64,000 bases of DNA from Hexactinellida sp. DTS-2022 (Eukaryota; Porifera; Hexactinellida), in the NCBI GenBank assembly GCA_028753945.1, contig JAPNXP010000015.1, positions 3,516,022 to 3,580,021 of the forward strand, in the 5' to 3' direction. How positions within the stretch are numbered: position 1 is the stretch's first letter; each line of letters opens with the position of its first letter. The notes below the pieces were generated by a model, which ran no database searches, was not told where the DNA came from, and saw only the letters and a list, made by a program, of their open reading frames with translations. The position numbers were made by a program, and so were the translations under genes. This document shows positions 50,159 to 64,000 of the stretch, piece by piece.

Positions 50159-53100
50159 ATAGATTTTAAGAATGCTATAAAAGTCCATTTGGAAGGTGAC
50201 TGTTTGACAATAAACAATCCAGGTCACTTTAAAAAGAGATTTACTTTTCACCAGACATCCCAAACATCACATAAAGATAGCCAGTCCTTTCACTATACCC
50301 CATCAAACACAATTAAGAAGAAGAATTCTATCACTCCCTTCGTTCCCAGCCAATTTTTAACCAACCAAAGATAGATTTTAAGAATGCTATAAAAGTCCAT
50401 TTGGAAGGTGACTGTTTGACAATAAACAATCCAGGTCACTTTAAAAAGAGATTTACTTTTCACCAGACATCCCAAACATCACATAAAGATAGCCAGTCCT
50501 TTCACTATACCCCATCAAACACAATTAAGAAGAAGAATTCTATCACTCCCTTCGTTCCCAGCCAATTTTTAACCAACCAAAGATAGATTTTAAGAATGCT
50601 ATAAAAGTCCATTTGGAAGGTGACTGTTTGACAATAAACAATCCAGGTCACTTTAAAAAGAGATTTACTTTTCACCAGACATCCCAAACATCACATAAAG
50701 ATAGCCAGTCCTTTCACTATACCCCATCAAACACAATTAAGAAGAAGAATTCTATCACTCCCTTCGTTCCCAGCCAATTTTTAACCAACCAAAGATAGAT
50801 TTTAAGAATGCTATAAAAGTCCATTTGGAAGGTGACTGTTTGACAATAAACAATCCAGGTCACTTTAAAAAGAGATTTACTTTTCACCAGACATCCCAAA
50901 CATCACATAAAGATAGCCAGTCCTTTCACTATACCCCATCAAACACAATTAAGAAGAAGAATTCTATCACTCCCTTCGTTCCCAGCCAATTTTTAACCAA
51001 CCAAAGATAGATTTTAAGAATGCTATAAAAGTCCATTTGGAAGGTGACTGTTTGACAATAAACAATCCAGGTCACTTTAAAAAGAGATTTACTTTTCACC
51101 AGACATCCCAAACATCACATAAAGATAGCCAGTCCTTTCACTATACCCCATCAAACACAATTAAGAAGAAGAATTCTATCACTCCCTTCGTTCCCAGCCA
51201 ATTTTTAACCAACCAAAGATAGATTTTAAGAATGCTATAAAAGTCCATTTGGAAGGTGACTGTTTGACAATAAACAATCCAGGTCACTTTAAAAAGAGAT
51301 TTACTTTTCACCAGACATCCCAAACATCACATAAAGATAGCCAGTCCTTTCACTATACCCCATCAAACACAATTAAGAAGAAGAATTCTATCACTCCCTT
51401 CGTTCCCAGCCAATTTTTAACCAACCAAAGATAGATTTTAAGAATGCTATAAAAGTCCATTTGGAAGGTGACTGTTTGACAATAAACAATCCAGGTCACT
51501 TTAAAAAGAGATTTACTTTTCACCAGACATCCCAAACATCACATAAAGATAGCCAGTCCTTTCACTATACCCCATCAAACACAATTAAGAAGAAGAATTC
51601 TATCACTCCCTTCGTTCCCAGCCAATTTTTAACCAACCAAAGATAGATTTTAAGAATGCTATAAAAGTCCATTTGGAAGGTGACTGTTTGACAATAAACA
51701 ATCCAGGTCACTTTAAAAAGAGATTTACTTTTCACCAGACATCCCAAACATCACATAAAGATAGCCAGTCCTTTCACTATACCCCATCAAACACAATTAA
51801 GAAGAAGAATTCTATCACTCCCTTCGTTCCCAGCCAATTTTTAACCAACCAAAGATAGATTTTAAGAATGCTATAAAAGTCCATTTGGAAGGTGACTGTT
51901 TGACAATAAACAATCCAGGTCACTTTAAAAAGAGATTTACTTTTCACCAGACATCCCAAACATCACATAAAGATAGCCAGTCCTTTCACTATACCCCATC
52001 AAACACAATTAAGAAGAAGAATTCTATCACTCCCTTCGTTCCCAGCCAATTTTTAACCAACCAAAGATAGATTTTAAGAATGCTATAAAAGTCCATTTGG
52101 AAGGTGACTGTTTGACAATAAACAATCCAGGTCACTTTAAAAAGAGATTTACTTTTCACCAGACATCCCAAACATCACATAAAGATAGCCAGTCCTTTCA
52201 CTATACCCCATCAAACACAATTAAGAAGAAGAATTCTATCACTCCCTTCGTTCCCAGCCAATTTTTAACCAACCAAAGATAGATTTTAAGAATGCTATAA
52301 AAGTCCATTTGGAAGGTGACTGTTTGACAATAAACAATCCAGGTCACTTTAAAAAGAGATTTACTTTTCACCAGACATCCCAAACATCACATAAAGATAG
52401 CCAGTCCTTTCACTATACCCCATCAAACACAATTAAGAAGAAGAATTCTATCACTCCCTTCGTTCCCAGCCAATTTTTAACCAACCAAAGATAGATTTTA
52501 AGAATGCTATAAAAGTCCATTTGGAAGGTGACTGTTTGACAATAAACAATCCAGGTCACTTTAAAAAGAGATTTACTTTTCACCAGACATCCCAAACATC
52601 ACATAAAGATAGCCAGTCCTTTCACTATACCCCATCAAACACAATTAAGAAGAAGAATTCTATCACTCCCTTCGTTCCCAGCCAATTTTTAACCAACCAA
52701 AGATAGATTTTAAGAATGCTATAAAAGTCCATTTGGAAGGTGACTGTTTGACAATAAACAATCCAGGTCACTTTAAAAAGAGATTTACTTTTCACCAGAC
52801 ATCCCAAACATCACATAAAGATAGCCAGTCCTTTCACTATACCCCATCAAACACAATTAAGAAGAAGAATTCTATCACTCCCTTCGTTCCCAGCCAATTT
52901 TTAACCAACCAAAGATAGATTTTAAGAATGCTATAAAAGTCCATTTGGAAGGTGACTGTTTGACAATAAACAATCCAGGTCACTTTAAAAAGAGATTTAC
53001 TTTTCACCAGACATCCCAAACATCACATAAAGATAGCCAGTCCTTTCACTATACCCCATCAAACACAATTAAGAAGAAGAATTCTATCACTCCCTTCGTT

Positions 53101-56100
53101 CCCAGCCAATTTTTAACCAACCAAAGATAGATTTTAAGAATGCTATAAAAGTCCATTTGGAAGGTGACTGTTTGACAATAAACAATCCAGGTCACTTTAA
53201 AAAGAGATTTACTTTTCACCAGACATCCCAAACATCACATAAAGATAGCCAGTCCTTTCACTATACCCCATCAAACACAATTAAGAAGAAGAATTCTATC
53301 ACTCCCTTCGTTCCCAGCCAATTTTTAACCAACCAAAGATAGATTTTAAGAATGCTATAAAAGTCCATTTGGAAGGTGACTGTTTGACAATAAACAATCC
53401 AGGTCACTTTAAAAAGAGATTTACTTTTCACCAGACATCCCAAACATCACATAAAGATAGCCAGTCCTTTCACTATACCCCATCAAACACAATTAAGAAG
53501 AAGAATTCTATCACTCCCTTCGTTCCCAGCCAATTTTTAACCAACCAAAGATAGATTTTAAGAATGCTATAAAAGTCCATTTGGAAGGTGACTGTTTGAC
53601 AATAAACAATCCAGGTCACTTTAAAAAGAGATTTACTTTTCACCAGACATCCCAAACATCACATAAAGATAGCCAGTCCTTTCACTATACCCCATCAAAC
53701 ACAATTAAGAAGAAGAATTCTATCACTCCCTTCGTTCCCAGCCAATTTTTAACCAACCAAAGATAGATTTTAAGAATGCTATAAAAGTCCATTTGGAAGG
53801 TGACTGTTTGACAATAAACAATCCAGGTCACTTTAAAAAGAGATTTACTTTTCACCAGACATCCCAAACATCACATAAAGATAGCCAGTCCTTTCACTAT
53901 ACCCCATCAAACACAATTAAGAAGAAGAATTCTATCACTCCCTTCGTTCCCAGCCAATTTTTAACCAACCAAAGATAGATTTTAAGAATGCTATAAAAGT
54001 CCATTTGGAAGGTGACTGTTTGACAATAAACAATCCAGGTCACTTTAAAAAGAGATTTACTTTTCACCAGACATCCCAAACATCACATAAAGATAGCCAG
54101 TCCTTTCACTATACCCCATCAAACACAATTAAGAAGAAGAATTCTATCACTCCCTTCGTTCCCAGCCAATTTTTAACCAACCAAAGATAGATTTTAAGAA
54201 TGCTATAAAAGTCCATTTGGAAGGTGACTGTTTGACAATAAACAATCCAGGTCACTTTAAAAAGAGATTTACTTTTCACCAGACATCCCAAACATCACAT
54301 AAAGATAGCCAGTCCTTTCACTATACCCCATCAAACACAATTAAGAAGAAGAATTCTATCACTCCCTTCGTTCCCAGCCAATTTTTAACCAACCAAAGAT
54401 AGATTTTAAGAATGCTATAAAAGTCCATTTGGAAGGTGACTGTTTGACAATAAACAATCCAGGTCACTTTAAAAAGAGATTTACTTTTCACCAGACATCC
54501 CAAACATCACATAAAGATAGCCAGTCCTTTCACTATACCCCATCAAACACAATTAAGAAGAAGAATTCTATCACTCCCTTCGTTCCCAGCCAATTTTTAA
54601 CCAACCAAAGATAGATTTTAAGAATGCTATAAAAGTCCATTTGGAAGGTGACTGTTTGACAATAAACAATCCAGGTCACTTTAAAAAGAGATTTACTTTT
54701 CACCAGACATCCCAAACATCACATAAAGATAGCCAGTCCTTTCACTATACCCCATCAAACACAATTAAGAAGAAGAATTCTATCACTCCCTTCGTTCCCA
54801 GCCAATTTTTAACCAACCAAAGATAGATTTTAAGAATGCTATAAAAGTCCATTTGGAAGGTGACTGTTTGACAATAAACAATCCAGGTCACTTTAAAAAG
54901 AGATTTACTTTTCACCAGACATCCCAAACATCACATAAAGATAGCCAGTCCTTTCACTATACCCCATCAAACACAATTAAGAAGAAGAATTCTATCACTC
55001 CCTTCGTTCCCAGCCAATTTTTAACCAACCAAAGATAGATTTTAAGAATGCTATAAAAGTCCATTTGGAAGGTGACTGTTTGACAATAAACAATCCAGGT
55101 CACTTTAAAAAGAGATTTACTTTTCACCAGACATCCCAAACATCACATAAAGATAGCCAGTCCTTTCACTATACCCCATCAAACACAATTAAGAAGAAGA
55201 ATTCTATCACTCCCTTCGTTCCCAGCCAATTTTTAACCAACCAAAGATAGATTTTAAGAATGCTATAAAAGTCCATTTGGAAGGTGACTGTTTGACAATA
55301 AACAATCCAGGTCACTTTAAAAAGAGATTTACTTTTCACCAGACATCCCAAACATCACATAAAGATAGCCAGTCCTTTCACTATACCCCATCAAACACAA
55401 TTAAGAAGAAGAATTCTATCACTCCCTTCGTTCCCAGCCAATTTTTAACCAACCAAAGATAGATTTTAAGAATGCTATAAAAGTCCATTTGGAAGGTGAC
55501 TGTTTGACAATAAACAATCCAGGTCACTTTAAAAAGAGATTTACTTTTCACCAGACATCCCAAACATCACATAAAGATAGCCAGTCCTTTCACTATACCC
55601 CATCAAACACAATTAAGAAGAAGAATTCTATCACTCCCTTCGTTCCCAGCCAATTTTTAACCAACCAAAGATAGATTTTAAGAATGCTATAAAAGTCCAT
55701 TTGGAAGGTGACTGTTTGACAATAAACAATCCAGGTCACTTTAAAAAGAGATTTACTTTTCACCAGACATCCCAAACATCACATAAAGATAGCCAGTCCT
55801 TTCACTATACCCCATCAAACACAATTAAGAAGAAGAATTCTATCACTCCCTTCGTTCCCAGCCAATTTTTAACCAACCAAAGATAGATTTTAAGAATGCT
55901 ATAAAAGTCCATTTGGAAGGTGACTGTTTGACAATAAACAATCCAGGTCACTTTAAAAAGAGATTTACTTTTCACCAGACATCCCAAACATCACATAAAG
56001 ATAGCCAGTCCTTTCACTATACCCCATCAAACACAATTAAGAAGAAGAATTCTATCACTCCCTTCGTTCCCAGCCAATTTTTAACCAACCAAAGATAGAT

Positions 56101-59100
56101 TTTAAGAATGCTATAAAAGTCCATTTGGAAGGTGACTGTTTGACAATAAACAATCCAGGTCACTTTAAAAAGAGATTTACTTTTCACCAGACATCCCAAA
56201 CATCACATAAAGATAGCCAGTCCTTTCACTATACCCCATCAAACACAATTAAGAAGAAGAATTCTATCACTCCCTTCGTTCCCAGCCAATTTTTAACCAA
56301 CCAAAGATAGATTTTAAGAATGCTATAAAAGTCCATTTGGAAGGTGACTGTTTGACAATAAACAATCCAGGTCACTTTAAAAAGAGATTTACTTTTCACC
56401 AGACATCCCAAACATCACATAAAGATAGCCAGTCCTTTCACTATACCCCATCAAACACAATTAAGAAGAAGAATTCTATCACTCCCTTCGTTCCCAGCCA
56501 ATTTTTAACCAACCAAAGATAGATTTTAAGAATGCTATAAAAGTCCATTTGGAAGGTGACTGTTTGACAATAAACAATCCAGGTCACTTTAAAAAGAGAT
56601 TTACTTTTCACCAGACATCCCAAACATCACATAAAGATAGCCAGTCCTTTCACTATACCCCATCAAACACAATTAAGAAGAAGAATTCTATCACTCCCTT
56701 CGTTCCCAGCCAATTTTTAACCAACCAAAGATAGATTTTAAGAATGCTATAAAAGTCCATTTGGAAGGTGACTGTTTGACAATAAACAATCCAGGTCACT
56801 TTAAAAAGAGATTTACTTTTCACCAGACATCCCAAACATCACATAAAGATAGCCAGTCCTTTCACTATACCCCATCAAACACAATTAAGAAGAAGAATTC
56901 TATCACTCCCTTCGTTCCCAGCCAATTTTTAACCAACCAAAGATAGATTTTAAGAATGCTATAAAAGTCCATTTGGAAGGTGACTGTTTGACAATAAACA
57001 ATCCAGGTCACTTTAAAAAGAGATTTACTTTTCACCAGACATCCCAAACATCACATAAAGATAGCCAGTCCTTTCACTATACCCCATCAAACACAATTAA
57101 GAAGAAGAATTCTATCACTCCCTTCGTTCCCAGCCAATTTTTAACCAACCAAAGATAGATTTTAAGAATGCTATAAAAGTCCATTTGGAAGGTGACTGTT
57201 TGACAATAAACAATCCAGGTCACTTTAAAAAGAGATTTACTTTTCACCAGACATCCCAAACATCACATAAAGATAGCCAGTCCTTTCACTATACCCCATC
57301 AAACACAATTAAGAAGAAGAATTCTATCACTCCCTTCGTTCCCAGCCAATTTTTAACCAACCAAAGATAGATTTTAAGAATGCTATAAAAGTCCATTTGG
57401 AAGGTGACTGTTTGACAATAAACAATCCAGGTCACTTTAAAAAGAGATTTACTTTTCACCAGACATCCCAAACATCACATAAAGATAGCCAGTCCTTTCA
57501 CTATACCCCATCAAACACAATTAAGAAGAAGAATTCTATCACTCCCTTCGTTCCCAGCCAATTTTTAACCAACCAAAGATAGATTTTAAGAATGCTATAA
57601 AAGTCCATTTGGAAGGTGACTGTTTGACAATAAACAATCCAGGTCACTTTAAAAAGAGATTTACTTTTCACCAGACATCCCAAACATCACATAAAGATAG
57701 CCAGTCCTTTCACTATACCCCATCAAACACAATTAAGAAGAAGAATTCTATCACTCCCTTCGTTCCCAGCCAATTTTTAACCAACCAAAGATAGATTTTA
57801 AGAATGCTATAAAAGTCCATTTGGAAGGTGACTGTTTGACAATAAACAATCCAGGTCACTTTAAAAAGAGATTTACTTTTCACCAGACATCCCAAACATC
57901 ACATAAAGATAGCCAGTCCTTTCACTATACCCCATCAAACACAATTAAGAAGAAGAATTCTATCACTCCCTTCGTTCCCAGCCAATTTTTAACCAACCAA
58001 AGATAGATTTTAAGAATGCTATAAAAGTCCATTTGGAAGGTGACTGTTTGACAATAAACAATCCAGGTCACTTTAAAAAGAGATTTACTTTTCACCAGAC
58101 ATCCCAAACATCACATAAAGATAGCCAGTCCTTTCACTATACCCCATCAAACACAATTAAGAAGAAGAATTCTATCACTCCCTTCGTTCCCAGCCAATTT
58201 TTAACCAACCAAAGATAGATTTTAAGAATGCTATAAAAGTCCATTTGGAAGGTGACTGTTTGACAATAAACAATCCAGGTCACTTTAAAAAGAGATTTAC
58301 TTTTCACCAGACATCCCAAACATCACATAAAGATAGCCAGTCCTTTCACTATACCCCATCAAACACAATTAAGAAGAAGAATTCTATCACTCCCTTCGTT
58401 CCCAGCCAATTTTTAACCAACCAAAGATAGATTTTAAGAATGCTATAAAAGTCCATTTGGAAGGTGACTGTTTGACAATAAACAATCCAGGTCACTTTAA
58501 AAAGAGATTTACTTTTCACCAGACATCCCAAACATCACATAAAGATAGCCAGTCCTTTCACTATACCCCATCAAACACAATTAAGAAGAAGAATTCTATC
58601 ACTCCCTTCGTTCCCAGCCAATTTTTAACCAACCAAAGATAGATTTTAAGAATGCTATAAAAGTCCATTTGGAAGGTGACTGTTTGACAATAAACAATCC
58701 AGGTCACTTTAAAAAGAGATTTACTTTTCACCAGACATCCCAAACATCACATAAAGATAGCCAGTCCTTTCACTATACCCCATCAAACACAATTAAGAAG
58801 AAGAATTCTATCACTCCCTTCGTTCCCAGCCAATTTTTAACCAACCAAAGATAGATTTTAAGAATGCTATAAAAGTCCATTTGGAAGGTGACTGTTTGAC
58901 AATAAACAATCCAGGTCACTTTAAAAAGAGATTTACTTTTCACCAGACATCCCAAACATCACATAAAGATAGCCAGTCCTTTCACTATACCCCATCAAAC
59001 ACAATTAAGAAGAAGAATTCTATCACTCCCTTCGTTCCCAGCCAATTTTTAACCAACCAAAGATAGATTTTAAGAATGCTATAAAAGTCCATTTGGAAGG

Positions 59101-62100
59101 TGACTGTTTGACAATAAACAATCCAGGTCACTTTAAAAAGAGATTTACTTTTCACCAGACATCCCAAACATCACATAAAGATAGCCAGTCCTTTCACTAT
59201 ACCCCATCAAACACAATTAAGAAGAAGAATTCTATCACTCCCTTCGTTCCCAGCCAATTTTTAACCAACCAAAGATAGATTTTAAGAATGCTATAAAAGT
59301 CCATTTGGAAGGTGACTGTTTGACAATAAACAATCCAGGTCACTTTAAAAAGAGATTTACTTTTCACCAGACATCCCAAACATCACATAAAGATAGCCAG
59401 TCCTTTCACTATACCCCATCAAACACAATTAAGAAGAAGAATTCTATCACTCCCTTCGTTCCCAGCCAATTTTTAACCAACCAAAGATAGATTTTAAGAA
59501 TGCTATAAAAGTCCATTTGGAAGGTGACTGTTTGACAATAAACAATCCAGGTCACTTTAAAAAGAGATTTACTTTTCACCAGACATCCCAAACATCACAT
59601 AAAGATAGCCAGTCCTTTCACTATACCCCATCAAACACAATTAAGAAGAAGAATTCTATCACTCCCTTCGTTCCCAGCCAATTTTTAACCAACCAAAGAT
59701 AGATTTTAAGAATGCTATAAAAGTCCATTTGGAAGGTGACTGTTTGACAATAAACAATCCAGGTCACTTTAAAAAGAGATTTACTTTTCACCAGACATCC
59801 CAAACATCACATAAAGATAGCCAGTCCTTTCACTATACCCCATCAAACACAATTAAGAAGAAGAATTCTATCACTCCCTTCGTTCCCAGCCAATTTTTAA
59901 CCAACCAAAGATAGATTTTAAGAATGCTATAAAAGTCCATTTGGAAGGTGACTGTTTGACAATAAACAATCCAGGTCACTTTAAAAAGAGATTTACTTTT
60001 CACCAGACATCCCAAACATCACATAAAGATAGCCAGTCCTTTCACTATACCCCATCAAACACAATTAAGAAGAAGAATTCTATCACTCCCTTCGTTCCCA
60101 GCCAATTTTTAACCAACCAAAGATAGATTTTAAGAATGCTATAAAAGTCCATTTGGAAGGTGACTGTTTGACAATAAACAATCCAGGTCACTTTAAAAAG
60201 AGATTTACTTTTCACCAGACATCCCAAACATCACATAAAGATAGCCAGTCCTTTCACTATACCCCATCAAACACAATTAAGAAGAAGAATTCTATCACTC
60301 CCTTCGTTCCCAGCCAATTTTTAACCAACCAAAGATAGATTTTAAGAATGCTATAAAAGTCCATTTGGAAGGTGACTGTTTGACAATAAACAATCCAGGT
60401 CACTTTAAAAAGAGATTTACTTTTCACCAGACATCCCAAACATCACATAAAGATAGCCAGTCCTTTCACTATACCCCATCAAACACAATTAAGAAGAAGA
60501 ATTCTATCACTCCCTTCGTTCCCAGCCAATTTTTAACCAACCAAAGATAGATTTTAAGAATGCTATAAAAGTCCATTTGGAAGGTGACTGTTTGACAATA
60601 AACAATCCAGGTCACTTTAAAAAGAGATTTACTTTTCACCAGACATCCCAAACATCACATAAAGATAGCCAGTCCTTTCACTATACCCCATCAAACACAA
60701 TTAAGAAGAAGAATTCTATCACTCCCTTCGTTCCCAGCCAATTTTTAACCAACCAAAGATAGATTTTAAGAATGCTATAAAAGTCCATTTGGAAGGTGAC
60801 TGTTTGACAATAAACAATCCAGGTCACTTTAAAAAGAGATTTACTTTTCACCAGACATCCCAAACATCACATAAAGATAGCCAGTCCTTTCACTATACCC
60901 CATCAAACACAATTAAGAAGAAGAATTCTATCACTCCCTTCGTTCCCAGCCAATTTTTAACCAACCAAAGATAGATTTTAAGAATGCTATAAAAGTCCAT
61001 TTGGAAGGTGACTGTTTGACAATAAACAATCCAGGTCACTTTAAAAAGAGATTTACTTTTCACCAGACATCCCAAACATCACATAAAGATAGCCAGTCCT
61101 TTCACTATACCCCATCAAACACAATTAAGAAGAAGAATTCTATCACTCCCTTCGTTCCCAGCCAATTTTTAACCAACCAAAGATAGATTTTAAGAATGCT
61201 ATAAAAGTCCATTTGGAAGGTGACTGTTTGACAATAAACAATCCAGGTCACTTTAAAAAGAGATTTACTTTTCACCAGACATCCCAAACATCACATAAAG
61301 ATAGCCAGTCCTTTCACTATACCCCATCAAACACAATTAAGAAGAAGAATTCTATCACTCCCTTCGTTCCCAGCCAATTTTTAACCAACCAAAGATAGAT
61401 TTTAAGAATGCTATAAAAGTCCATTTGGAAGGTGACTGTTTGACAATAAACAATCCAGGTCACTTTAAAAAGAGATTTACTTTTCACCAGACATCCCAAA
61501 CATCACATAAAGATAGCCAGTCCTTTCACTATACCCCATCAAACACAATTAAGAAGAAGAATTCTATCACTCCCTTCGTTCCCAGCCAATTTTTAACCAA
61601 CCAAAGATAGATTTTAAGAATGCTATAAAAGTCCATTTGGAAGGTGACTGTTTGACAATAAACAATCCAGGTCACTTTAAAAAGAGATTTACTTTTCACC
61701 AGACATCCCAAACATCACATAAAGATAGCCAGTCCTTTCACTATACCCCATCAAACACAATTAAGAAGAAGAATTCTATCACTCCCTTCGTTCCCAGCCA
61801 ATTTTTAACCAACCAAAGATAGATTTTAAGAATGCTATAAAAGTCCATTTGGAAGGTGACTGTTTGACAATAAACAATCCAGGTCACTTTAAAAAGAGAT
61901 TTACTTTTCACCAGACATCCCAAACATCACATAAAGATAGCCAGTCCTTTCACTATACCCCATCAAACACAATTAAGAAGAAGAATTCTATCACTCCCTT
62001 CGTTCCCAGCCAATTTTTAACCAACCAAAGATAGATTTTAAGAATGCTATAAAAGTCCATTTGGAAGGTGACTGTTTGACAATAAACAATCCAGGTCACT

Positions 62101-64000
62101 TTAAAAAGAGATTTACTTTTCACCAGACATCCCAAACATCACATAAAGATAGCCAGTCCTTTCACTATACCCCATCAAACACAATTAAGAAGAAGAATTC
62201 TATCACTCCCTTCGTTCCCAGCCAATTTTTAACCAACCAAAGATAGATTTTAAGAATGCTATAAAAGTCCATTTGGAAGGTGACTGTTTGACAATAAACA
62301 ATCCAGGTCACTTTAAAAAGAGATTTACTTTTCACCAGACATCCCAAACATCACATAAAGATAGCCAGTCCTTTCACTATACCCCATCAAACACAATTAA
62401 GAAGAAGAATTCTATCACTCCCTTCGTTCCCAGCCAATTTTTAACCAACCAAAGATAGATTTTAAGAATGCTATAAAAGTCCATTTGGAAGGTGACTGTT
62501 TGACAATAAACAATCCAGGTCACTTTAAAAAGAGATTTACTTTTCACCAGACATCCCAAACATCACATAAAGATAGCCAGTCCTTTCACTATACCCCATC
62601 AAACACAATTAAGAAGAAGAATTCTATCACTCCCTTCGTTCCCAGCCAATTTTTAACCAACCAAAGATAGATTTTAAGAATGCTATAAAAGTCCATTTGG
62701 AAGGTGACTGTTTGACAATAAACAATCCAGGTCACTTTAAAAAGAGATTTACTTTTCACCAGACATCCCAAACATCACATAAAGATAGCCAGTCCTTTCA
62801 CTATACCCCATCAAACACAATTAAGAAGAAGAATTCTATCACTCCCTTCGTTCCCAGCCAATTTTTAACCAACCAAAGATAGATTTTAAGAATGCTATAA
62901 AAGTCCATTTGGAAGGTGACTGTTTGACAATAAACAATCCAGGTCACTTTAAAAAGAGATTTACTTTTCACCAGACATCCCAAACATCACATAAAGATAG
63001 CCAGTCCTTTCACTATACCCCATCAAACACAATTAAGAAGAAGAATTCTATCACTCCCTTCGTTCCCAGCCAATTTTTAACCAACCAAAGATAGATTTTA
63101 AGAATGCTATAAAAGTCCATTTGGAAGGTGACTGTTTGACAATAAACAATCCAGGTCACTTTAAAAAGAGATTTACTTTTCACCAGACATCCCAAACATC
63201 ACATAAAGATAGCCAGTCCTTTCACTATACCCCATCAAACACAATTAAGAAGAAGAATTCTATCACTCCCTTCGTTCCCAGCCAATTTTTAACCAACCAA
63301 AGATAGATTTTAAGAATGCTATAAAAGTCCATTTGGAAGGTGACTGTTTGACAATAAACAATCCAGGTCACTTTAAAAGAGATTTACTTTTCACCAGACA
63401 TCCCAAACATCACATAAAGATAGCCAGTCCTTTCACTATACCCCATCAAACACAATTAAGAAGAAGAATTCTATCACTCCCTTCGTTCCCAGCCAATTTT
63501 TAACCAACCAAAGATAGATTTTAAGAATGCTATAAAAGTCCATTTGGAAGGTGACTGTTTGACAATAAACAATCCAGGTCACTTTAAAAAGAGATTTACT
63601 TTTCACCAGACATCCCAAACATCACATAAAGATAGCCAGTCCTTTCACTATACCCCATCAAACACAATTAAGAAGAAGAATTCTATCACTCCCTTCGTTC
63701 CCAGCCAATTTTTAACCAACCAAAGATAGATTTTAAGAATGCTATAAAAGTCCATTTGGAAGGTGACTGTTTGACAATAAACAATCCAGGTCACTTTAAA
63801 AAGAGATTTACTTTTCACCAGACATCCCAAACATCACATAAAGATAGCCAGTCCTTTCACTATACCCCATCAAACACAATTAAGAAGAAGAATTCTATCA
63901 CTCCCTTCGTTCCCAGCCAATTTTTAACCAACCAAAGATAGATTTTAAGAATGCTATAAAAGTCCATTTGGAAGGTGACTGTTTGACAATAAACAATCCA
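50159..64000. repeat. 212-bp satellite array, at least 65 copies, continuing past the window
   Basis: From 50159 (ATAGATTTTAAG) the sequence is a head-to-tail array with a period of exactly 212 bp to the right edge: 65 full copies and a fraction. Copies appear identical by eye apart from one: a single A is missing from the A5 run in the monomer near 63375. Each monomer contains a TATAAAAG box, an AAGGTGAC/GTCACTTT inverted pair, and a CCCTTCGTTCCCAGCC block. The monomer has no ATG-started frame longer than a few codons, and 212 is not divisible by 3. Open frames that recur in each copy on both strands start at TTG and are not genes. This is satellite DNA, possibly centromeric, subtelomeric or heterochromatic. 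Confidence 0.97.

Noticed and set aside
50159-64000. Recurrent 60-61 codon open frames on both strands in every repeat unit
   Set aside because: They start at TTG, have no ATG, and recur only because the DNA repeats; 212 is not a multiple of 3 so no long frame forms. Not genes.
50159-64000. CRISPR-like array
   Set aside because: The whole 212-bp unit repeats with no variable spacers, and the genome is eukaryotic. It is a satellite.
50159-64000. CENP-B box in the satellite monomer
   Set aside because: CTTCGTTCCCAGCCAAT shares the TTCG core but lacks the A and CGGG positions of the consensus.

Overview
This window is nuclear DNA of an animal with a compact, intron-poor genome. The animal signature comes from gene content: a Groucho/TLE co-repressor (Q domain plus WD40), a FADD-type DED+death-domain adaptor, a protein kinase D-type kinase, a SEFIR-like domain, a receptor with Ig, ephrin-receptor-like cysteine-rich and FN3 modules, and a DED plus CAP-Gly protein. 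Most genes are single-exon. Where introns can be placed they are mostly 47-228 bp with GT..AG ends. Exons are often very GC-rich while intergenic DNA is AT-rich. This mix fits an early-branching animal such as a sponge; a glass sponge (Hexactinellida) is my best guess, but it is an inference from content and compactness, not a placement.

Layout. 1-9.6 kb, all on +: tail of a PHD-finger gene, a type I receptor-like protein, a two-finger C2H2 protein, a P5B ATPase (ATP13A2/3-like), a C-terminal-only MLH3-like protein, and a Ser-rich/coiled-coil protein. 9.6-17.2 kb is AT-rich and gene-poor, with only a FADD-like adaptor and a ubiquitin-like protein, both on -. 17.2-28.3 kb is a dense same-strand run: SF3A1, a multi-pass membrane protein, eIF1 and two related coiled-coil genes. 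The first coiled-coil gene carries a complete intronless GBP/atlastin-like GTPase gene inside one intron. 28.5-36 kb: HSPBP1/Fes1 divergent from mitochondrial ATP synthase alpha, then RagC/D, a Rab, a small membrane protein and an F-box protein. 36.4-44.5 kb: QTRT2 divergent from a DED-helical-CAP-Gly protein, then the nucleolar GTPase GNL2 and Groucho. 46.2-48.4 kb: a kinase with the PH and catalytic domains of protein kinase D but a SEFIR/TIR-like domain where the C1 domains should be.

From 48.5 kb the DNA becomes repetitive: a 134-bp hAT-type MITE with perfect 8-bp target duplications, an inverted-repeat element, two ~408-bp tandem units, and then at least 65 practically identical 212-bp satellite monomers running off the right edge.

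Most genes are unrelated housekeeping functions (splicing, translation, respiration, tRNA modification, ribosome assembly, mTORC1 signalling). The accessory theme is innate-immune-type signalling: a FADD-like adaptor, a DED/CAP-Gly protein, a SEFIR-PH-kinase and a GBP-like GTPase. The SEFIR-PKD fusion is the strongest candidate for something undescribed: it would couple a receptor-type SEFIR interaction directly to a CAMK-family kinase in one polypeptide.
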